Positions 8,653-18,179 are shown, counted from the first letter of the stretch. The stretch is DNA of 64,000 nt from Streptomyces sp. NBRC 109706 (GCF_000974485.1 NZ_BBOM01000004.1:62001-126000); one strand, 5' to 3'. The notes: generated by a model from the letters alone, not told the origin. Program-made: numbers and translations.

Positions 8653-8658
8653 TACGCT
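8653..8658 (+). promoter_or_regulatory. Candidate -10 element for the helicase gene
   Basis: TACGCT matches TANNNT and lies 23 nt after the 27 bp hairpin. The GTG start at 8706 would then have a leader of about 40 nt. No clear -35 box is visible. Confidence 0.4.
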
Positions 8659-8705
8659 GGGGAGCGTTGCCGACCGACCGTCTCGACGAGACCGCACGGG
8701 AGATC

Positions 8706-10511
8706 GTGAGTACCACCGCCTCTTCCTCACCGGCCACTCCGGCCCCTTCGTCCCATCTCTCGCCGGCCTTTCCCGGCCGCGCGCCCTGGGGTACGGCGAA
8801 CAAGCTCCGTGCCTGGCAGCAGGGCGCGATGGACGAGTATCTGCGGACGCAGCCACGGGACTTCCTGGCCGTCGCCACGCCCGGTGCCGGCAAGACGACG
8901 TTCGCCCTGACGTTGGCCTCCTGGCTGCTGCACCACCATGTGGTGCAGCAGATCACGGTGGTCGCGCCGACCGAGCATCTGAAGTCGCAGTGGGCGGAGG
9001 CCGCCGCCCGGATAGGCATCAAGCTGGATCCGGAGTACAGCGCGGGCCCGGTCGGCCGCGAGTACCACGGGGTCGCCGTCACCTATGCGGGCATCGGGGT
9101 GCGGCCCATGCTGCACCGCAACCGCAGCGAGCAGCGCAAGACGCTGGTGATCCTGGACGAGATCCACCACGCGGGGGACTCCCGCTCCTGGGGCGAGGCA
9201 TGTCTTGAGGCGTTCGAACCGGCCACCAGACGGCTGGCGTTGACCGGTACCCCGTTCCGTTCGGACACCAACCCGATCCCGTTCGTCGCCTATGCGGAGG
9301 GCAACGACGGGGTGCGGCGCTCCGTCGCCGACTACACCTACGGCTATGGCAACGCGCTGGCGGACGGCGTGGTGCGGCCGGTGATCTTCCTCTCCTACAG
9401 CGGCAGCATGCGCTGGCGCACCAAGGCGGGGGACGAGGTCGCGGCGCGGTTGGGCGAGCCGATGACGAAGGACGCCGTGTCGCAGGCGTGGCGTACCGCG
9501 CTCGACCCCAGGGGCGAGTGGATGCCGGCCGTGCTGCGCGCCGCCGACCGGCGGTTGCACGAGGTGCGTCGGTCCATCCATGACGCGGGCGGCCTGGTGA
9601 TCGCGAGCGATCAGGAATCGGCCCGGGCCTATGCCAAGTTGATCAGGGAGATCACGGGGGAGTCCGCCACCCTGGTGCTCTCCGACGACTCCGGCGCCTC
9701 GGGCCGGATCGAGGAGTTCCGCACCTCGGACGACCGTTGGATGGTCGCGGTGCGGATGGTGTCCGAGGGGGTCGACGTGCCCCGGCTGGCCGTCGGGGTC
9801 TATGCCACCACCATCTCCACGCCGCTGTTCTTCGCCCAGGCGGTGGGCCGTTTCGTCCGCTCCCGCCGGCGTGGCGAGACCGCGTCCGTCTTTCTGCCGA
9901 CGATCCCCTCGCTGCTGGGCTTCGCGCACGAGCTGGAGCTGGAGCGCGACCATGTGCTGGACAAGCCGAAGAAGGCCGAGGAGGACCCGTACGCCGAGGA
10001 GGCCGAACTGCTCGCCGAGGCCGAGCGGGAGCGGGACGAGCCGGACGGCGAGGAGCAACTGCCCTTCGAGGCGCTGGAGTCGGAGGCCGTCTTCGACCGG
10101 GTGATGTACGACGGCGCCGAGTTCGGCATGCAGGCGCATCCGGGGAGCGAGGAGGAGCAGGACTACCTCGGCATCCCGGGGCTGCTGGAGCCGGACCAGG
10201 TGCAGATGCTGCTCCAGAAGCGGCAGGCGCGGCAGATCGCGCACAGCAGGCGCAAGCCCGACGAGGAGGCCGATCTGATCGAGCTGCCGGCCGAACGTCG
10301 TCCGGTGGTCTCGCACAAGGAGATGATGGAGCTGCGCCGCGAGCTGAACTCCCTCGTCGGCGCCTACTCCCACCAGTCGGGGAAGCCGCACGGGGTGGTG
10401 CACACCGAACTGCGCCGGGTCTGCGGCGGACCGCCGACGGCGGAGGCCACCCCAGGGCAGTTGCGGCAGCGGATGCTCAAGGTGCGGGAGTGGGCCACGA
10501 AAATGCGGTGA
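8706..10511 (+). CDS. DEAD/DEAH-box superfamily 2 helicase
   Basis: A 601-residue ATP-dependent nucleic-acid helicase of the DEAH type, cytoplasmic. Motif I is ATPGAGKT (57-64), motif II is LDEIHHAGD (DEIH), motif III-like LALTGTPFR follows, and motif VI is FFAQAVGRFVRSRRRG. The C-terminal part has an acidic charged linker (KKAEEDPYAEEAELLAEAE) and a conserved helical tail rich in Arg. The GTG at 8706 is chosen since GGGAG lies just upstream and the frame before it is unlike a protein; an in-frame TTG at 8667 is an alternative adding 13 residues. It is a single-gene unit. The pathway (repair, RNA metabolism) cannot be assigned. Confidence 0.88.
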   Translation: MSTTASSSPATPAPSSHLSPAFPGRAPWGTANKLRAWQQGAMDEYLRTQPRDFLAVATPGAGKTTFALTLASWLLHHHVVQQITVVAPTEHLKSQWAEAAARIGIKLDPEYSAGPVGREYHGVAVTYAGIGVRPMLHRNRSEQRKTLVILDEIHHAGDSRSWGEACLEAFEPATRRLALTGTPFRSDTNPIPFVAYAEGNDGVRRSVADYTYGYGNALADGVVRPVIFLSYSGSMRWRTKAGDEVAARLGEPMTKDAVSQAWRTALDPRGEWMPAVLRAADRRLHEVRRSIHDAGGLVIASDQESARAYAKLIREITGESATLVLSDDSGASGRIEEFRTSDDRWMVAVRMVSEGVDVPRLAVGVYATTISTPLFFAQAVGRFVRSRRRGETASVFLPTIPSLLGFAHELELERDHVLDKPKKAEEDPYAEEAELLAEAERERDEPDGEEQLPFEALESEAVFDRVMYDGAEFGMQAHPGSEEEQDYLGIPGLLEPDQVQMLLQKRQARQIAHSRRKPDEEADLIELPAERRPVVSHKEMMELRRELNSLVGAYSHQSGKPHGVVHTELRRVCGGPPTAEATPGQLRQRMLKVREWATKMR

Positions 10512-10779
10512 CCGGTCGGCCAGAAACGGGAGTTGCGGCAGATAGCGGCACCAATCGCCCGCGAACTGCTCGGAATCTGGACAGCCTCTTCCGCTGAGCG
10601 GTAACGCTCGATACATTTCCGGACACGCGTACACCCGGGTGGCAGAGCCGCCTCCGGGGAGTGCAGCCGGCTTCTGCTCCTTGGCAACCGCGACCGTTGG
10701 CCCACGCGCGCGCCGCGGCCGGGTCGGGAGTTTCGCGGTGCCGAGTGGGATCTGCGGGCTCACCTGAGAAGGGGGCGTC

Positions 10780-11424
10780 GTGACCACCGAGACCTCTCAG
10801 ACGCTCGACCGGGGCCTTCGGGTCCTCAAACTCCTGGCCGAGACCGACCACGGGCTGACCGTGACCGAACTCTCGCGCCAGATGGGCGTCAACCGAACCG
10901 TCGTCTACCGGCTGCTGGCCACTTTGGAACTGCATTCCCTGGTACGACGCGACGCCAGCGGCCGGGCCCGCGTCGGCATCGGCGTGCTGGGCCTCGGCCG
11001 GCAGGTGCATCCGCTGGTGCGGGACGCGGCGCTGCCGGCGCTGCGCACGCTCGCCGAGGAGCTGGGCGCCACCGCCCACCTCACCGTCGTCGACGGCACC
11101 GACGCGCTGGCCGTCGCCGTCGTCGAACCCAGCTGGACCGACTACCACGTGGCCTACCGCACCGGCTTCCGGCATCCGCTGGAACAGGGCGCGGCGGGCC
11201 GTGCCATCCTCACCGGACGCTGCAAGGACATCGACAACGAGGACGGATTCGTCGCCACCCAGGGCGAGTTGGAGGCCGGCGCCAGCGGCGCCGCAGCGCC
11301 GCTGCCGGCCGAGTGCGGCATCGAGGGCAGCGTGGGCGTGGTGCTGCTGAGCGATGTGGTGCCGCCCGAGGTGGGACCCCGGGTGATCAGGGCGGCCCGG
11401 GAGGTGGCCGACGCGCTGCGCTAG
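10780..11424 (+). CDS. hpdR: IclR family regulator, probable HpdR
   Basis: A 214-residue DNA-binding regulator with an N-terminal winged helix-turn-helix (LTVTELSRQMGVNRTVVYRL, residues 26-45) followed by an IclR effector domain with LGRQVHPLVRDAALPALRTL and HVAYRTGFRHPLEQGAAGRA. The effector domain is somewhat short for the family. GTG start with GAAGGGGG upstream. From memory of S. coelicolor work, an IclR-type protein HpdR represses hppD and hpdA; the same three genes lie within 4 kb here, supporting that identity. The likely role is control of tyrosine catabolism. The symbol rests on context, so it is less certain than the family. Confidence 0.75.
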   Translation: MTTETSQTLDRGLRVLKLLAETDHGLTVTELSRQMGVNRTVVYRLLATLELHSLVRRDASGRARVGIGVLGLGRQVHPLVRDAALPALRTLAEELGATAHLTVVDGTDALAVAVVEPSWTDYHVAYRTGFRHPLEQGAAGRAILTGRCKDIDNEDGFVATQGELEAGASGAAAPLPAECGIEGSVGVVLLSDVVPPEVGPRVIRAAREVADALR

Positions 11425-11432
11425 CGCTGCGT

Positions 11433-11438
11433 TAGATT
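11433..11438 (+). promoter_or_regulatory. -10 element of a leaderless promoter for the S16 peptidase gene
   Basis: TAGATT, close to the HrdB consensus, ends 7 nt before the ATG at 11446. There is no ribosome binding site in the gap. Confidence 0.6.
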
Positions 11439-11445
11439 CGCTGCC

Positions 11446-12285
11446 ATGCCCGCAGCGCCGGCCGCGAAGACGGCCACCGACACCCCCGCCGACCGGCCGT
11501 CACCCGAGCGCCGCAGGCGCCGCGTGCTGGCGTCCTGTGGCGCGGCGTTCGCCGCGCTGCTCGCGGTCACCGCGCTGGCCCCGCTGCCGTTCGCGGTGAC
11601 CGAGCCGGGGATGACCGCCGATGTGCTGGGGGAGCACAACGGCGAGCCGGTGATCCGGATCAGCGGCGTCGAACCGCTGCCGGTGGCCGGCGAGCTGCGG
11701 ATGACCACGATCAACGCCACCTCGCCCGACGCCACCATCCGGCTGGCCGACGTGGTCAGCGGGTACCTCGCCGACGACCGGGCCGTCCTGCCGAGGGACT
11801 CGGTCTATCCGGTGGGCAACTCGACGCAGGAGATCAGGGAGCACAACGCCGAGCAGATGCGCGTCTCCCAGGACGCGGCGGTGGCCGCCGCGCTGGGCTA
11901 TCTGGACCGCGCCGACGAGGGCATCGAGATCGAGCTGAACCTCAGCGATGTCGGCGGTCCGAGCGCCGGGCTGCTGTTCTCGCTCGGCGTGGTCGCCCTG
12001 TTGGACGGCGACGGGGAGGGCGGCGACCTCACCGGCGGCCTGGTCGTCGCCGGCACCGGCACCATCGACGCCGACGGCACGGTGGGCGCGGTCGGCGGCG
12101 TGCCGTTGAAGACCCACGCGGCGCGGGCGGACGGCGCCGAGGTGTTCCTGGTGCCGCGCGACGAGTGCGACGCGGCGGGCGGCAACGCGCCGGACGGGCT
12201 CCGGCTCGTCCCCGTCGAGACGCTGGGCGACGCGGTCGAAAGCCTTCGTTCCCTGGCCACGGACGGCTCGGCGCCCTCCTGCTGA
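11446..12285 (+). CDS. Membrane-anchored Lon-like (S16) serine peptidase
   Basis: A 279-residue protein with a basic N-terminus, one hydrophobic anchor at about residues 27-50 (VLASCGAAFAALLAVTALAP) and an extracytoplasmic C-terminal Lon proteolytic domain. The Ser-Lys dyad is visible: S173 in DVGGPSAGL and K222 in GGVPLKTHAA. The related YlbL/SdrC proteins carry a PDZ domain between anchor and protease; none is apparent here, where residues 55-165 look like a different small domain. The gene appears to be transcribed from its own leaderless promoter and converges on hppD with a bidirectional terminator between them. Substrate unknown; a role in envelope protein turnover is inference. Confidence 0.8.
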   Translation: MPAAPAAKTATDTPADRPSPERRRRRVLASCGAAFAALLAVTALAPLPFAVTEPGMTADVLGEHNGEPVIRISGVEPLPVAGELRMTTINATSPDATIRLADVVSGYLADDRAVLPRDSVYPVGNSTQEIREHNAEQMRVSQDAAVAAALGYLDRADEGIEIELNLSDVGGPSAGLLFSLGVVALLDGDGEGGDLTGGLVVAGTGTIDADGTVGAVGGVPLKTHAARADGAEVFLVPRDECDAAGGNAPDGLRLVPVETLGDAVESLRSLATDGSAPSC

Positions 12286-12306
12286 GGCGCGGCCCCGGAA
12301 CGGAGA

Positions 12307-12337
12307 CCGCCCCCGCGAGTGCAGGTCGCGGGGGCGG
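12307..12337. terminator. Bidirectional terminator between the S16 peptidase gene and hppD
   Basis: A perfect 12 bp stem, CCGCCCCCGCGA (12307-12318) with its complement (12326-12337), around a 7 nt loop. It lies in the 70 bp gap between two convergent stops. Confidence 0.85.
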
Positions 12338-12355
12338 CTGTGGGGGGTGGTGCTG

Positions 12356-13576
<1,221 letters not shown>

Positions 13577-13631
13577 TCAACCTGCACAGGTTGCCCAGGG
13601 TCCGACGGGCGGTGTTACGGGAGGGGACGAC

Positions 13632-14252
13632 ATGGCCATCGAGGGGCCGGCCGAAGCGGCCATCGACACGCTGGACGCGCGGCTGATCGAGTTGCTGGCG
13701 CACGAGCCGCGGATAGGGGTGTTGGAGGCGTCCCGCCGGCTCGGCGTGGCCAGGGGCACGGCCCAGGCGCGGCTGGAGAAGCTCCGCGCCCGGGGCGTGA
13801 TCCGTGGCTTCGGCCCCGAGGTGGACCCGGCGGCCATCGGGTTCCCGGTCACCGCCTTCGTCACCCTGGAGATCACCCAGGGGGTCGGCGAGCGGGTCAG
13901 GCTGCATCTGCGCCGGGTGCCCGAGGTGTTGGAACTGCACACCATCACGGGCCACGGCGATCTGCTCTGCCGGCTGGTGGCCCGCTCCAACGAGGATCTG
14001 CAGCGGGTGATCGACCAGGTGGTCGGGTTCGCCGGGATCGTCCGCTCGTCCACGGTGATAGCGCTCTCCAACCCGGTGCCGCTGCGGACCATCCCGCTGG
14101 TGCGTCACGCCGCCGCCGGTTCAGCCGGCCGCCTCCCCGGTGTCGTCGAACCGACCGCCGAGGTCGGTGCGTTCGGGAAGGTCGGCCAGGTCGGCGAGGC
14201 CCCCGAGGTCGGCGGGCCGGTCGCGGGCGGAGAGCCGCCCGAGATCGGGTAG
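13632..14252 (+). CDS. hpdA: Lrp/AsnC family regulator, probable HpdA
   Basis: A 206-residue regulator: N-terminal helix-turn-helix (IDTLDARLIELLAHEPRIGV, then ASRRLGVARGTAQARLEKLR) and a C-terminal RAM-type ligand domain ending about residue 160 (TVIALSNPVPLRTIPLVRH). The remaining ~45 residues are Gly/Val/Glu-rich and are encoded in DNA that is also the 3' end of the opposing SsgA-like gene, so this tail is probably a by-product of the 132 bp overlap. ATG 13632 is chosen for the GGGAGGGG just upstream. Divergent from hppD, matching the recalled S. coelicolor hpdA that activates hppD. Family is firm; the name rests on context. Confidence 0.8.
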   Translation: MAIEGPAEAAIDTLDARLIELLAHEPRIGVLEASRRLGVARGTAQARLEKLRARGVIRGFGPEVDPAAIGFPVTAFVTLEITQGVGERVRLHLRRVPEVLELHTITGHGDLLCRLVARSNEDLQRVIDQVVGFAGIVRSSTVIALSNPVPLRTIPLVRHAAAGSAGRLPGVVEPTAEVGAFGKVGQVGEAPEVGGPVAGGEPPEIG

Positions 14253-14789
14253 TTCGGCGAGATCGGTCAGATCGGAGACCTGGGACAGCCCCGGCAACTC
14301 GGGCCGGCCCGGCCGCTCGGCCGCGCGGTCGTGCCGCTCCTCCACCTCGGACCGGCCGCGCGCGTCGGCGAACGGGGCGGCCAGCAGCGCCGAGAGCTCG
14401 TCCGTGATGTCCCAGTCGCGGCCCTCCCGCCCGGGGGGCACCACCCGCATCGTCCGCTCCAGCCAGGCCGCGACGGAGTGCGCGGGGATGCGCAGCAGCG
14501 CGTCTCCGTCGGGGGAGCGCAGCGAGAGGCAGATCGCGCCGCCGCGCTGCTCCTCGGGCAGATCGGGCCAGACCCGCACATCGCCCTGCCCGGCCGGCCG
14601 GAACACGCCCTCCACCAGCAACTCCCTGGCGAACGTCCACTGCACGGGCGCGTCCGAGCCGACGTGGAACGTGATGTGCACCGCATAGGGGTCGTCCGAG
14701 CGGTAGCTGAGCCGGGCCGGGATGAGGATGCTGCGCTCCGGGGAGAGCACCAACTGAACGTCCAACTCCCGCTCGATGATGGTCTGCAT
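14121..14789 (-). CDS. SsgA-like sporulation/cell division protein (SALP) with a DL-rich C-terminal extension
   Basis: SsgA-like proteins are actinomycete-specific factors that direct septum placement and peptidoglycan handling. Residues 1-135 match the family: LVLSPERSILIPARLSYRSD, DPYAVHITFHVGSDAPVQWT, FARELLVEGVFRPAGQGDVR and RSPDGDALLRIPAHSVAAWL. Known members are about 130-150 residues; this one has 222, the extra ~85 being charged with repeated Asp-Leu steps (DLTDLAELPDLGRL, DLGGLADLADLPERTDLGG). ATG 14789 follows GAAGGGGG. The 3' end overlaps the convergent Lrp-type gene by 132 bp. Neighbourhood to hppD resembles that of ssgG in S. coelicolor as I recall it, so SsgG is the best guess, not proven. 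Confidence 0.82.
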   Translation of the reverse strand: MQTIIERELDVQLVLSPERSILIPARLSYRSDDPYAVHITFHVGSDAPVQWTFARELLVEGVFRPAGQGDVRVWPDLPEEQRGGAICLSLRSPDGDALLRIPAHSVAAWLERTMRVVPPGREGRDWDITDELSALLAAPFADARGRSEVEERHDRAAERPGRPELPGLSQVSDLTDLAELPDLGRLSARDRPADLGGLADLADLPERTDLGGRFDDTGEAAG

Positions 14790-15247
14790 GACAAGACCCC
14801 CTTCTTCTGTGGTCACTTCACCCACGTTGGTGCCGTCTGGGGGAGGAGAGTGGGGTGATGGCCTCCTATTACGCGGGTTGCCGAACTTTTCCCGGGGTGG
14901 ATTGTCAGTGCCGGCGAGTACCTTCGTCACCATGAGTGAGCAATCCATGGAGAAGCGAACCGCGTGTGAGCGAAACACCTGTGAGGGAACCATGTGGGAG
15001 CCGGGGGCGCGCGGGGTTTTCCGCTGGCGCGCGGTGGGCCCAAGAGCGCGGTGGGCGCGGCGGGTTGGGCGGCCCGGGGCCCGGCCGCCGGGGGCTGTGC
15101 CGCCTCGGCTCCCCGCGGTCGGCCGCTGTTCGTTAGGGTCCTCGTACAACAGACTGACTCGGGGTATCGCCGCACCCGCGGCGACGTAACATCGTATCCC
15201 GCAGAGACCATGAGCAGGATGTACGGACGAGGGGATTCGGCCCGCCT
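14790..15247. other. Divergent intergenic region between the SALP and RDD genes
   Basis: 458 bp without a convincing gene; an open frame from 14932 gives an Arg-rich translation unlike a real protein. It must carry the divergent promoters. A small hairpin TCGCCGC/GCGGCGA with loop ACCC lies at 15167-15184, and GAGGGG precedes the RDD start by about 12 nt. Confidence 0.45.
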
Positions 15248-17377
15248 ATGAGCCTCCCACCCGCAGGAAACGCCAGCGGCCCGGGGCCCAACTGGTATCC
15301 CGACCCGTCCATTCCGGGCTATATCCGGTACTGGGACGGTCAGACCTGGGTTCCCGGCAGCAGCCGGCCCGAGCCACGGGAAGGCGAGCCCATGCCGACG
15401 CCCCCGGCGGCGGGGTCGGGCGCCGCCGCCCTGCCCGAGCGGCAGGGGCGCGCCGAGATCGCGCCCGGAGGGGACCAACGCGGCGGCCCCTGGCGCCCCG
15501 ACGAGGATGTCAGCACCTCCCCGGTGGCGGCGCCGGGCCGGGGCGACCCCCGGGGACAGTTCCAGCGCACGCCGTCCGAGGGCTCCGAGCCGCCGGCCTC
15601 TCCCCAGCCGAAGGCGGCGCCGGCCGAGCCGGCCGGGCCGGCGGGGTCCGGCCCCCCGCTCGGCCTTTCCCTCCCACCCCAGCGGAGTGCCTCCGGCGGT
15701 CAGGCCACCCCGCCGGCGGGCGCGGACGCCCCCGGCGCCCCGGCCGGCGGCGCCAACCCCCAGCCGGCCGGGCCTGGTTCGTCCTCCTCCCCCGCGGGCG
15801 GCCTCCCGGGCCAGCCGGGTGCCTCCGGCGGTCAGGCCAGCGCGCCGGCTGCCGCTGGTGGTCCTCCTGGTCTTGGTTTGCCGGGTCAGTCCGGTGGTCC
15901 CGGTGGTGGTGGTTCGCCGGCCCCGGCCGGTGGTCCTCCTGGCTTCGGCCAGCCCGGTGCGGGTCCCGCTGGTGGTGCGTCCGGTGGTGCCAACTCGCCG
16001 GCGGCTGCCGGTGGTTCGTCGGCTCCCGCTGGTGGTCCTCCTGGTCTTGGTTTGCCGGGTCAGTCCGGTGGTCCCGGTGGTGGTGGCTCGTCGGCCCCGG
16101 CCGGTGGTCCTCCTGGCTTCGGCCAGCCCGGTGCGGGTCCTGCGGGCGCTGCTCCTGGCCAGCCGAGCGCCGGTGGTTCGTCGGCCCCTGCCGGTGGCCC
16201 TCCCGGTTTCGGTCAGCCCGGTGCCGGTCCCGCTGGTGGCCCACCCGGCCTTGGCCTCCCGGGTCAGCCGGGTGCCTCCGGCGGTCAGGCCGCCCCGCCG
16301 GCGGCCGCGGGCGGCGCCAACCCGCAGGTTGCCGCCGGTGGTTCGTCGGCTCCGGCCGGTGGTCCTCCTGGCTTCGGCCAGCCTGGTGGCCCGGGGGGTG
16401 CGTCCGGTCAGCCGGCCGCAGGTCCCGGCGGGGCTGGGTTCCCCGGCCAGCAGGGTGGTCCAGGTGGTCAGCAGGGTTACGGGTTTCCGCCGGCCTCGGG
16501 TGCGGCCGCGCCCGGGCAGCCGGCCCCCGCCGGCGCGGGTTTCCCGGGCCAGCCGGGGCAGCCCGGTGGTCCGGGCGGGCAGCAGGGCTATGGGTTCCCC
16601 CAGCCCGGGCAGCCCCAGCCCGGCGGTCATGGCCAGCCGGGCCAGTCCGGCTACGGCTTCCCCCAGCAGGGCGGCGGCCCCGCCGCCGGGCCGCAGGGCG
16701 GCTACGGCTATCCGCCGCCCGCGCAGGGCTCCGGCGGCTACGGCTACCCGCCGCCCGCGCAGGGCTCGGCGCAGGGCCCGGGCGGCTCCCAGTCGTCGTA
16801 TCTCCAGTCCCACGAGGGCGCTCCGCTCACCATGATGGGCAAGCTGGCCGAGCCGGAGCAGAAGTACCCGGCCACGTCGGGGCGCCGGCTCACCGCCCGG
16901 TTGCTGGATCTGATCCTTCCGCTCGGCGGTGCGATCGCGCTGGCCGTGCCGCTGCTCGGGGACGCCAGGGACCACATCAGCGACCGGATCGACTCGATCG
17001 AGCATGCCGGCGTCAACGAGCAGATCTGGTTGATCGACGGCACCACCGGCGGCTATCTCGGCATGGTGCTCGGGGTGTTCTTCGGCGTGGGGCTGCTCTT
17101 CGAGGTGCTGCCCGTCGCGCTCTGGGGCACCACCCTGGGCAAGGCCGTCTGCGGGCTCCGGGTGTTGGACATGCAACGCCAGGAGACGCCGTCGTTCGGC
17201 GCCGCGCTGTTGCGCTGGTTGGTCTACAACCTGCTGAGCGTGGTGTTGGTCGGCATCGTCAACATGATCCTCGCCGTACGGGACCGGCCCTGGCGGCAGG
17301 GCTGGCACGACAAGGCGGCCAAGACCTTCGTGGCGACGAAAAAGAAGCCGGCTGACCCGGTCGGACCAGCTCGGTAG
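15248..17377 (+). CDS. RDD family membrane protein with DUF2510 and a long Gly/Pro repeat region
   Basis: A 709-residue protein in three parts. Residues 14-37 (NWYPDPSIPGYIRYWDGQTW) are a DUF2510 motif, often found at the N-terminus of actinobacterial membrane proteins. Residues about 40-530 are low-complexity Pro/Gly/Ala/Gln repeats built from units such as PAGGPPGFGQPGAGPAGG and PPGLGLPGQSGGPGGGG, then Tyr-Gly-Tyr-Pro-Pro motifs. Residues about 540-700 form an RDD domain with hydrophobic segments (GYLGMVLGVFFGVGLLFEVL, LRWLVYNLLSVVLVGIVNMI) and the TLGKAVCGLRVLD loop. The repeat region holds a near-identical 174 bp duplication and unusually T-rich third positions. A second RDD gene follows after 56 bp. 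Function unknown. Confidence 0.82.
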   Translation: MSLPPAGNASGPGPNWYPDPSIPGYIRYWDGQTWVPGSSRPEPREGEPMPTPPAAGSGAAALPERQGRAEIAPGGDQRGGPWRPDEDVSTSPVAAPGRGDPRGQFQRTPSEGSEPPASPQPKAAPAEPAGPAGSGPPLGLSLPPQRSASGGQATPPAGADAPGAPAGGANPQPAGPGSSSSPAGGLPGQPGASGGQASAPAAAGGPPGLGLPGQSGGPGGGGSPAPAGGPPGFGQPGAGPAGGASGGANSPAAAGGSSAPAGGPPGLGLPGQSGGPGGGGSSAPAGGPPGFGQPGAGPAGAAPGQPSAGGSSAPAGGPPGFGQPGAGPAGGPPGLGLPGQPGASGGQAAPPAAAGGANPQVAAGGSSAPAGGPPGFGQPGGPGGASGQPAAGPGGAGFPGQQGGPGGQQGYGFPPASGAAAPGQPAPAGAGFPGQPGQPGGPGGQQGYGFPQPGQPQPGGHGQPGQSGYGFPQQGGGPAAGPQGGYGYPPPAQGSGGYGYPPPAQGSAQGPGGSQSSYLQSHEGAPLTMMGKLAEPEQKYPATSGRRLTARLLDLILPLGGAIALAVPLLGDARDHISDRIDSIEHAGVNEQIWLIDGTTGGYLGMVLGVFFGVGLLFEVLPVALWGTTLGKAVCGLRVLDMQRQETPSFGAALLRWLVYNLLSVVLVGIVNMILAVRDRPWRQGWHDKAAKTFVATKKKPADPVGPAR
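15854..16150 (+). repeat. 174 bp tandem duplication inside the RDD gene
   Basis: The stretch starting GCTGGTGGTCCTCCTGG at 15854 recurs at 16028, an offset of 174 nt (58 codons). About 120 nt of the second copy match the first with very few differences. Third positions here are rich in T, unlike flanking codons, consistent with a young duplication or repeat-driven bias. Confidence 0.8.
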
Positions 17378-17433
17378 CCCATCCGCCGGCCGTCCGGATG
17401 CGGTCGCGTCGGGGCCGGGGTGGACTCGCTGCC

Positions 17434-18108
17434 ATGAGCACCGAGCAGCCGCGCCCAGGCCCCGGCGACGAGCCGGAACGCGATTGGCCCGTCGACCCCA
17501 CCCTCCGCGACGAGTCCGGGTTGCCTCCCGCGCCGCCTCCGCCGACCGCCGGCGGCGTCCCGCCCGGCGGCGGTGTGCCCGGCGTCGGCGGTCCCACGGG
17601 CGGCGACCGCTATGGCGCCAACCCCTACGGCGACGCCAGCGGCGCCGCCGACCCGCTGGCCGGCATGCCGCCACTGGCCGCGCTCTGGCGCCGGTTGGTG
17701 GCGCGGATCATCGACATAGTGATCATCGCGGTTCCGGTGACGCTCATCCTCTGGCCGTTCGCCGGCGGCTACGACTTCGACAACAACGACGGGGGCGGCG
17801 GCTCCTACGGGCGGCAGGCCGTGGTGCTGCTGGTCTACTTCGTCTACGAGGCGTTGATGCTCAGCGCCCGCGGCCAGACCCTGGGCAAGATGGCCATGAG
17901 GATCCGGGTCGCGATGCTCGCCGACGGGGCGGTGCCGCACGGCAACCCGGCGTGGTTCCGGGCGGGCGTCTACTCGCTGCCCCAGCTGCTGCCCTGCGTC
18001 GGCTTTGTCTTCTGGCTCGTCAACGTGCTGTTCTGCACCTGGGATCGCCCCTACCGCCAGTGTCTGCACGACAAGGCGGCCAGGACCCTGGTGGTCTCCA
18101 CCGGGTGA
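17434..18108 (+). CDS. RDD family membrane protein
   Basis: A 224-residue protein with a Pro/Gly-rich cytoplasmic N-terminus of about 80 residues and a C-terminal RDD domain of three membrane spans: LVARIIDIVIIAVPVTLILW, AVVLLVYFVYEALMLSARGQ and LPCVGFVFWLVNVLFCTWDR. The family signature Arg-Asp-Asp appears as ARIIDI and DRPYRQCLHDKAARTLVV, and the conserved loop is GQTLGKMAMRIRV. ATG 17434 is chosen over an in-frame upstream ATG because the upstream part is Arg/Gly-rich. It lies 56 bp downstream of a larger RDD gene and shares its C-terminal pattern, so the two are probably a duplicated pair in one operon. Role unknown. Confidence 0.85.
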   Translation: MSTEQPRPGPGDEPERDWPVDPTLRDESGLPPAPPPPTAGGVPPGGGVPGVGGPTGGDRYGANPYGDASGAADPLAGMPPLAALWRRLVARIIDIVIIAVPVTLILWPFAGGYDFDNNDGGGGSYGRQAVVLLVYFVYEALMLSARGQTLGKMAMRIRVAMLADGAVPHGNPAWFRAGVYSLPQLLPCVGFVFWLVNVLFCTWDRPYRQCLHDKAARTLVVSTG

Positions 18109-18114
18109 GCGTTT

Positions 18115-18176
18115 CCCGCGCCGCCGCCCCGTCGCCCGCGCCGCCCGGTCGCCCGCGCCGCCGCCCGGGCCGTCGT
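18115..18176. repeat. Short GC-rich direct repeats after the second RDD gene
   Basis: CCCGCGCCGCC recurs at 18115, 18135 and 18152, in units of 20 and 17 nt, filling the gap between two convergent genes. Confidence 0.65.
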
Positions 18177-18179
18177 CGA

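Larger units (their letters stand above)
8028..8705. other. Long non-coding region between the MFS and helicase genes
   Basis: About 678 bp in which every open frame is low-complexity and shows no family resemblance. It holds a 15 nt direct repeat (GCCGCCCGCAGGGCG near 8403 and again near 8555), a perfect 27 bp hairpin at 8574-8630, and a likely -10 (TACGCT, 8653-8658) for the helicase gene. A small RNA is possible but nothing proves it. Confidence 0.5.

Noticed and set aside
8057..9208. Open frame through the non-coding region into the helicase
   Set aside because: Arg/Pro/Ser-rich translation; its 3' part overlaps the conserved helicase motifs in another frame.
14932..15189. Possible small gene starting MSEQSMEKRTACERNTCEG
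   Set aside because: After 20 residues it becomes an Arg/Pro run; no ribosome binding site and no clear third-position bias.
15854..16430. CRISPR-like or VNTR array
   Set aside because: Repeats are in frame inside an RDD gene, of variable length and without unique spacers.
14927..17674. Reverse-strand frame of 915 codons opposite the first RDD gene
   Set aside because: Translation is Arg/Thr/Gly repeats created by reading the Gly/Pro repeats of the RDD gene in reverse; the + strand has DUF2510 and RDD domains.
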